Shown: positions 59,611 through 64,000 of the stretch, in pieces
Layout: each line of letters opens with the position of its first letter
Numbering within the stretch: the first letter of the stretch is position 1
The notes under the pieces: model-generated
Databases searched by the model: none
What the model saw: the letters and a program-made list of their open reading frames with translations, nothing else
Told to the model about the DNA's origin: nothing
NCBI RefSeq assembly: GCF_003351765.1
Contig: NZ_CP031229.1
Location: 310,001-374,000 of the forward strand
DNA length: 64,000 bases
Direction: 5' to 3'
From: Ornithinimicrobium avium
GTDB taxonomy: Bacteria; Actinomycetota; Actinomycetes; Actinomycetales; Dermatophilaceae
Translations under genes and position numbers: made by a program

Positions 59611-62150
59611 TGCGCATTCCTCTGGACTGGCTCGGCGAGTACGTCGCCCTGCCCGACGGCGTGACCGGCGAGCAGGTCGCCGCCGACCTCGTGGCGGTGG
59701 GCCTGGAGGAGGAGGGCCTGCACACCAGCGGCGTGGGCAGGCCGCTCGTCGTCGGCCGCGTGCTGGAGAAGCACCCCGAGCCGCAGAAGAACGGCAGGAC
59801 CATCAACTGGTGCCAGGTCGACGTGGGTGCCGCCAACGGCACCGGCGAGCCGCAGGGCATCGTCTGCGGCGCGCACAACTTCGAGGTCGGCGACCTCGTC
59901 GCGGTGATCCTGCCCGGCGGCGTGCTGCCCACCCCGCACGGGCCGGTGACCATCTCGGCCCGCAAGACCTACGGGCACGTCTCCGCGGGGATGATCTGCT
60001 CGGTCCGCGAGCTCGGCATCGGCGACGACCACGAGGGCATCATCGTGCTGCCCCGGCTGCTGGGCGACGAGCGCGTCGTCGAGCTCGGGCTCACGCCCGG
60101 CGACGACCTCGTCCCCGTCCTGGGCCTGGACCGCGAGGTCGTCGAGGTCAACGTCACCCCGGACCGCGGCTACTGCTTCAGCATGCGCGGCGTCGCCCGC
60201 GAGTACTCCCACTCGACGGGAGCCGCCTACACCGACCCCGCCTCGCTGCCCGTGGACCCCGCGACCGGCGACGGGTATGAGGTGCGCCTCGCCGACGGCG
60301 CGCCGCTGCTCGGCGTGCCGGGCTGCGACCGCTACGTCGCCCGCGTCGTCCGCGACATCGACCTCACGCGCACCACACCGGAGTGGATGGCCCGGCGCCT
60401 GACGGAGGCCGGGATGCGCCCGATCGGGCTGGCCGTCGACGTCACCAACTACGTCATGCTCGCCCTCGGGCAGCCCCTGCACGCCTTCGACCTGGACACC
60501 CTGGACGGGCCGATCGTGGTGCGCCGGGCGCAGGCGGGCGAGACCCTGAAGACCCTCGACGACGTGGTCCGCACCCTCGACCCCGAGGACCTGCTCATCA
60601 CCGACTCGGGCACCCGGATCCTGGCGCTCGCAGGCGTCATGGGCGGCGAGGACGGCGAGGTCACCCCCGGCCGGACGACGGAGGTCCTGGTCGAGTCGGC
60701 CCACTTCGACCACCGCACCGTGGCCCGGACCTCGCGCCGGCACAGGCTGAGCAGCGAGGCCTCCAAGCGCTTCGAGCGAGGCGTGGACCCCGAGGTCGCG
60801 GCGGCCGCCGCCCAGCTGGCCGTCGACCTGCTCGTCGAGCACGGTGGCGGCACCGCCGACCCGCACATCACCGACGTCGACGAGCACCGGCCCGCCGGGC
60901 CGATCACCCTCGACCTGGGGATGCCGACCCGCTACGTGGGCGTCGACTACGCCCCCGGGCGGGTGCGCGAGATCCTCACGATGATCGGCTGCGGCCTTGA
61001 GGACGTGTCCGACGGCGCGGTCTCGGTGCAGCCCCCCAGCTGGCGGCCCGACCTGACCGACGCGGCCACGCTGGTCGAGGAGGTCGCGCGGATCGACGGC
61101 TACGACAAGATCCCCTCCGTGGTGCCACGCGCCGTCGGCGGCCGGGGACTCACCCACGCCCAGCGCAGCCGCCGGCTCGTCGCCCGGGCGCTCGCCGGCG
61201 CCGGGCTCCAGGAGGTGCAGACCTACCCGTTCGTCGGCCCCGAGCAGTTCGACGACCTCCGGCTGCCCGCGGACGACCCGCGGCGCACCGCCGTGCGGCT
61301 GGCCAACCCGCTGTCGGACGCGGCACCGTTCATGCGCACCGAGCTGCTCCAGACGCTGCCGGCCACGTTGCGCCGCAATCTCTCCCGCGGCGCCCACGAC
61401 GTAGCCCTCTTCGAGGTCGACACCGTCACCCTCCCGTCTCCCGGGCTCAAGGCGCCCGTGCCCGACGTGGGACAGCGCCCCGAGGACCAGGTCCTCGAGA
61501 AGATCAAGGAGGCCGTCCCGGACCAGCCCTGGCACGTGGGGCTCGTCGCTGCGGGTCAGGTCGACCGGACCGGCTGGTGGGGCGGCGGCCGCCAGGTCGA
61601 CGTCACCGACGTGGTCGGCTGGGCGCACACCGTGTGCGACGCCCTCGGCGTGAGCGTCCAGCGGCGACCGGCCGAGCGGATGCCCTTCCACCCGGGGCGC
61701 TGCGTCGAGCTGGTGCTGGAGCACGGTGCGAGCGTGGGCTGGGTCGGCGAGCTGCACCCCAAGGTGCTCCAGTCCCTGGGACTGCCCGGACGGACCGCCG
61801 CCGCGGAGCTCGACCTCGACGTGCTGGTCGCCGCCTCCGACCACCGGATCGTGGCGACCCCGTTGTCCACGCAGCCGATGGCGGCCTCGGACGTCGCCCT
61901 CGTGGTCGCCCGGTCTGTGCGCTATGCCGACGTCGAGGCCTCGGTGCGCGCCGGCGCGGGCGACCTGCTGGAGTCGATCGAGCTCTTCGACGTCTACACC
62001 GGCGACCAGATCGAGGACGACCAGCAGTCGCTGGCCTTCCGGATGCACTTCCGCGCGGCCGACCGGACCCTGACCACCGAGGAGGTCAACGCGGCGCGCG
62101 ACGCGGCGGTCGCCAGGGCGGCGGAGCACCACGGGGCGGTGCAGCGGTGA
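59610..62150 (+). CDS. pheT: Phenylalanine-tRNA ligase beta subunit
   Basis: 846 residues from ATG 59610. An N-terminal tRNA-binding domain (MRIPLDWLGEYVALPDGVTG, IVCGAHNFEVGDLVAVILPG) is followed by B3/B4 editing domains (IGLAVDVTNYVMLALGQPLH, SSEASKRFERGVDPEVAAAA), the B5 domain (VGVDYAPGRVREILTMIGCG) and a C-terminal FDX-ACB domain (ATPLSTQPMAASDVALVVAR, LFDVYTGDQIEDDQQSLAFR). It forms an alpha2beta2 enzyme with PheS and edits mischarged Tyr-tRNA. It overlaps the next gene by four bases. Confidence 0.97.
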   Translation: MRIPLDWLGEYVALPDGVTGEQVAADLVAVGLEEEGLHTSGVGRPLVVGRVLEKHPEPQKNGRTINWCQVDVGAANGTGEPQGIVCGAHNFEVGDLVAVILPGGVLPTPHGPVTISARKTYGHVSAGMICSVRELGIGDDHEGIIVLPRLLGDERVVELGLTPGDDLVPVLGLDREVVEVNVTPDRGYCFSMRGVAREYSHSTGAAYTDPASLPVDPATGDGYEVRLADGAPLLGVPGCDRYVARVVRDIDLTRTTPEWMARRLTEAGMRPIGLAVDVTNYVMLALGQPLHAFDLDTLDGPIVVRRAQAGETLKTLDDVVRTLDPEDLLITDSGTRILALAGVMGGEDGEVTPGRTTEVLVESAHFDHRTVARTSRRHRLSSEASKRFERGVDPEVAAAAAQLAVDLLVEHGGGTADPHITDVDEHRPAGPITLDLGMPTRYVGVDYAPGRVREILTMIGCGLEDVSDGAVSVQPPSWRPDLTDAATLVEEVARIDGYDKIPSVVPRAVGGRGLTHAQRSRRLVARALAGAGLQEVQTYPFVGPEQFDDLRLPADDPRRTAVRLANPLSDAAPFMRTELLQTLPATLRRNLSRGAHDVALFEVDTVTLPSPGLKAPVPDVGQRPEDQVLEKIKEAVPDQPWHVGLVAAGQVDRTGWWGGGRQVDVTDVVGWAHTVCDALGVSVQRRPAERMPFHPGRCVELVLEHGASVGWVGELHPKVLQSLGLPGRTAAAELDLDVLVAASDHRIVATPLSTQPMAASDVALVVARSVRYADVEASVRAGAGDLLESIELFDVYTGDQIEDDQQSLAFRMHFRAADRTLTTEEVNAARDAAVARAAEHHGAVQR

Positions 62151-62935
62151 ACGCGGACGGCATGGGCGGCGCGCGCGTCGCCCTGGTCACCGGAGCCTCC
62201 CGGGGCATCGGCGACCACCTGGTGCGCGCGCTGCTGGAGGCCGGGTGGGCCGTCGTCGGGCTCTCCCGATCGGGCCAGGTCGCCGACGGGGCCGAGGGGA
62301 TGCCGTGCGACGTCACCGACGCGGCCGCGGTCGAGCGTGCGGTCGCCGACGTGGTGGGCAGCCACGGCCGGATCGACCTGCTCGTCAACAACGCCGGCCT
62401 GATCGAGACCGAGCGGCCGCTGTGGGAGGCCGACGTCGAGGAGTGGTGGCAGGTGATGGTCACCAACGTGCGCGGACCGTTCCTGCTGACGCGGGCCGTC
62501 GTGCCGCACATGATCGCCGCCGGCGGCGGGCGGATCATCAACCTCAACTCCGGGTCGGGCACGCGGGAGAGCGACGTGCTCACGGCCTACCACGCGTCCA
62601 AGTCCGCCCTCGCCCGGCTGACCGGGGGAGTGGCGCTGGCCGGCGCCGAGCACGGCGTGCGGGCCTTCGACATGGCGCCCGGCGTGGTCGAGTCGGACAT
62701 GACCCGCTCGATGGAGCTGCACCGCGGCCGCACCGAGTGGACAGACCCCCAGGACGTCACGGAGCTCGCGCTGGCCATCGCCGGCGGCGAGCTCGACGGC
62801 TTCACCGGCCGTTTCTTGCGCGCCGGCACCGACGACCTCGACGAGCTGCGCGAGCGCTCCCGGGCAGGCCTGGGCGAGGGTGAGCGGATGCTGCGGCTAC
62901 GGCCCTGGGGCGACGACGACCCTGTTGCGGGCTGA
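62147..62935 (+). CDS. Short-chain dehydrogenase/reductase
   Basis: 262 residues from GTG 62147, overlapping the pheT stop. LVTGASRGIGDHLVRALLEA is the NAD(P) loop (TGxxxGIG), LVNNAGLIETERPLWEADVE the NNAG motif, and LTAYHASKSALARLTGGVAL the YxxxK pair; the catalytic Ser precedes in NLNSGSGTRESDV. The MAPGVVESDM segment is conserved. Its substrate is unknown. Its position between pheT and argC is not found in all relatives and may be a local insertion. Confidence 0.88.
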   Translation: MNADGMGGARVALVTGASRGIGDHLVRALLEAGWAVVGLSRSGQVADGAEGMPCDVTDAAAVERAVADVVGSHGRIDLLVNNAGLIETERPLWEADVEEWWQVMVTNVRGPFLLTRAVVPHMIAAGGGRIINLNSGSGTRESDVLTAYHASKSALARLTGGVALAGAEHGVRAFDMAPGVVESDMTRSMELHRGRTEWTDPQDVTELALAIAGGELDGFTGRFLRAGTDDLDELRERSRAGLGEGERMLRLRPWGDDDPVAG

Positions 62936-62939
62936 TCCG

Positions 62940-63869
62940 GTGTACGGCGTCCGACTCGCCTGGGGGGACCTGCCGCCGGACCTGCGCTCCTGGGTCGGGG
63001 ACGTCCTCGGCGGTCCGGTCGTCACCGCGGTCTCCCAGCCGGGCGGCTTCTCGCCCGGCACGGCCGACCGCGTCGTCACGGCCTCGGGCCGTCGCGCCTT
63101 CGTCAAGGCCGTCAGCCCGGCCCAGAACCCCGGCACCCCTGCCCTGCACCGCCGCGAGGCCGCCGTGCTCCGCACGCTCACCGGCCTGGCCGAGGTCCCG
63201 CAGCTGATCGACGCCTACGACGACGGGGACTGGGTCGCCCTGGTCGTCGAGGACGTCGAGGGAGCTCACCCGAGCATCCCCTGGACCGACGAGGAGCTGC
63301 GCGCCAGCCTCACGTCGCTGACGCGCCTGGCGGGCCGGGCTGCGCCGACGACGTGGCCGGCCCTCGAGGAGGAGCTGGTCGGTGAGCTCGGAGCCTGGGC
63401 CCGGATCCGGCAAGCAGGTCCGGCCACGGTCGGCACGCCTCTCGACCCCTGGGTCGCCGACCGCCTCGACGAGCTCGTGGACCTGTCCGCCCGGACGCTC
63501 CCGCGGCTGCGGGGTGAGGCGATCTCCCACACCGACGTGCGCGCCGACAACCTCCTGGTCACCCCGGACGGGAGCGTGCGGGTGGTGGACTGGCCGTGGG
63601 CCTCCCGCGGTGCCGCGTGGGCCGACGCGGTGATGCTCCTCGTCAACGTGCGCTGGGGCGGCGGTCTCGACGTCCGTCCCCACCTGGGCACGGTGCTCGA
63701 CCTCGGTGCGACGCACGAGGACGTGCTCGGCCTGGTCGCGGGCCTCGGCGGGTTCTGCACGGAGGCGGGCGGTCGGGCTCCCGAGCCCGGGCTGCCCACC
63801 CTGAGGCAGTTCCAGCGGGAGCAGGCTCGGGCGTGCCTCCTGCTGCTGCGGGACCTCTGGGACGGGTGA
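62940..63869 (+). CDS. Aminoglycoside phosphotransferase-fold kinase
   Basis: 309 residues from GTG 62940, four bases after the dehydrogenase stop; earlier GTG/ATG codons overlap that gene. PGGFSPGTADRVVTASGRRA and FVKAVSPAQNPGTPALHRRE are the N-lobe with the Lys, ALVVEDVEGAHPSIPW the hinge, and SHTDVRADNLLVTPDGSVRV with VVDWPWASRGAAWADAVMLL the catalytic HxD and metal Asp. The fold phosphorylates small molecules, but aminoglycoside resistance cannot be assumed. The phosphoacceptor is unknown. Confidence 0.8.
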   Translation: MYGVRLAWGDLPPDLRSWVGDVLGGPVVTAVSQPGGFSPGTADRVVTASGRRAFVKAVSPAQNPGTPALHRREAAVLRTLTGLAEVPQLIDAYDDGDWVALVVEDVEGAHPSIPWTDEELRASLTSLTRLAGRAAPTTWPALEEELVGELGAWARIRQAGPATVGTPLDPWVADRLDELVDLSARTLPRLRGEAISHTDVRADNLLVTPDGSVRVVDWPWASRGAAWADAVMLLVNVRWGGGLDVRPHLGTVLDLGATHEDVLGLVAGLGGFCTEAGGRAPEPGLPTLRQFQREQARACLLLLRDLWDG

Positions 63870-63956
63870 GCCGCGCCCGCACCGGCGCCCCGCCGGAGGG
63901 TGCTGGCACCCTCGTCGGCGTCGGGCGAGCGGTGCGGATAGTCATGCACAGATCTG

Positions 63957-63962
63957 TATACT
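63957..63962 (+). promoter_or_regulatory. -10 hexamer of the gene starting at 63970
   Basis: TATACT is the best -10 in the window and ends seven bases before GTG 63970, so transcription should start at or next to the start codon (leaderless). CATGCACAG and GTATACTCAC around it form a rough ARG-box-like region, a possible ArgR site, but this match is weak. Confidence 0.6.
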
Positions 63963-63969
63963 CACACCG

Positions 63970-64000
63970 GTGACCAGCATTCCGATGACGCGTGCGGCCC
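63970..64000 (+). CDS. argC: Start of probable argC (N-acetyl-gamma-glutamyl-phosphate reductase), cut by window edge
   Basis: Only ten codons are visible (VTSIPMTRAA). The call rests on the conserved gene order pheS-pheT-argC in Actinobacteria, on a strong leaderless promoter with a possible ArgR box, and on the TRAAxxG-like opening of ArgC. It cannot be confirmed from this window. Confidence 0.45.
   Translation, partial: MTSIPMTRAA

Noticed and set aside
62940..63869. Aminoglycoside resistance gene
   Set aside because: The kinase fold is general; chromosomal context and lack of a specific match do not support resistance.
1..64000. CRISPR array or insertion sequence
   Set aside because: No regularly spaced identical repeats with unique spacers and no transposase with terminal inverted repeats were found.

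Overview
The window is very GC-rich, starts many genes with GTG, and packs genes with 4-base GTGA/ATGA overlaps. It carries neighbourhoods typical of actinobacterial chromosomes: aceE-fasR-fabD-fabH-acpP-fabF, glnA2-glnE, infC-rpmI-rplT-tsnR-pheST-argC and a GluABCD-type glutamate transporter. Gene content and order fit an actinobacterium, probably order Micrococcales and perhaps close to Intrasporangiaceae/Ornithinimicrobiaceae; the family is an inference from gene content, not a search result. Several blocks follow the gene order known from Mycobacterium tuberculosis (Rv2221c-Rv2243 and Rv1641-Rv1652).

Region 1 (1 to about 13,012) is an integrated, conjugative-type accessory element whose left end lies outside the window. 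It holds a cut-off FtsX-type permease coupled to a small frameshifted secreted protein, a frameshifted alpha/beta hydrolase, a lower-GC pair encoding a secreted zinc protease and a probable lipoprotein, a MobF relaxase-helicase, a MazF-type toxin-antitoxin pair, an unassigned DNA-binding-like protein, an iteron-like 21-22 bp repeat array and a tyrosine recombinase. It ends at a tRNA 3'-end fragment followed by that tRNA's own terminator, which marks the right attachment site. A Doc-type toxin-antitoxin pair lies just outside it.

Region 2 (13.8-25.2 kb) has cysM, two convergent DUF1990 proteins, the glutamate ABC transporter operon (ATPase, binding protein, two permeases), a CAU tRNA, a CBS-domain protein, an NlpC/P60 hydrolase, DUF3145 and a GT4 glycosyltransferase.

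Region 3 (25.2-33.2 kb) is the type II fatty acid synthase operon with its PucR-type activator FasR and a likely operator palindrome between them, next to the pyruvate dehydrogenase E1 gene. Acetyl-CoA supply and fatty acid synthesis are therefore adjacent.

Region 4 (33.2-52.9 kb) contains DUF3052, a peroxiredoxin, tRNA-Val abutting a Nif3 gene, an RNase H-phosphatase fusion, YaaA, an RNB nuclease, RNase P RNA, GuaB1, polyphosphate glucokinase, methionine aminopeptidase, an alkyltransferase-like protein, glnA2, glnE, a HisA/PriA gene and SseB.

Region 5 (53-64 kb) has a fur-catalase operon with a probable autoregulatory palindrome, then infC (apparent AUC start and structured leader), rpmI, rplT, tsnR, pheS, pheT, a dehydrogenase, a phosphotransferase and the first codons of what is probably argC. 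Many genes show a -10-like hexamer 6-8 bases before the start codon, suggesting widespread leaderless mRNAs.
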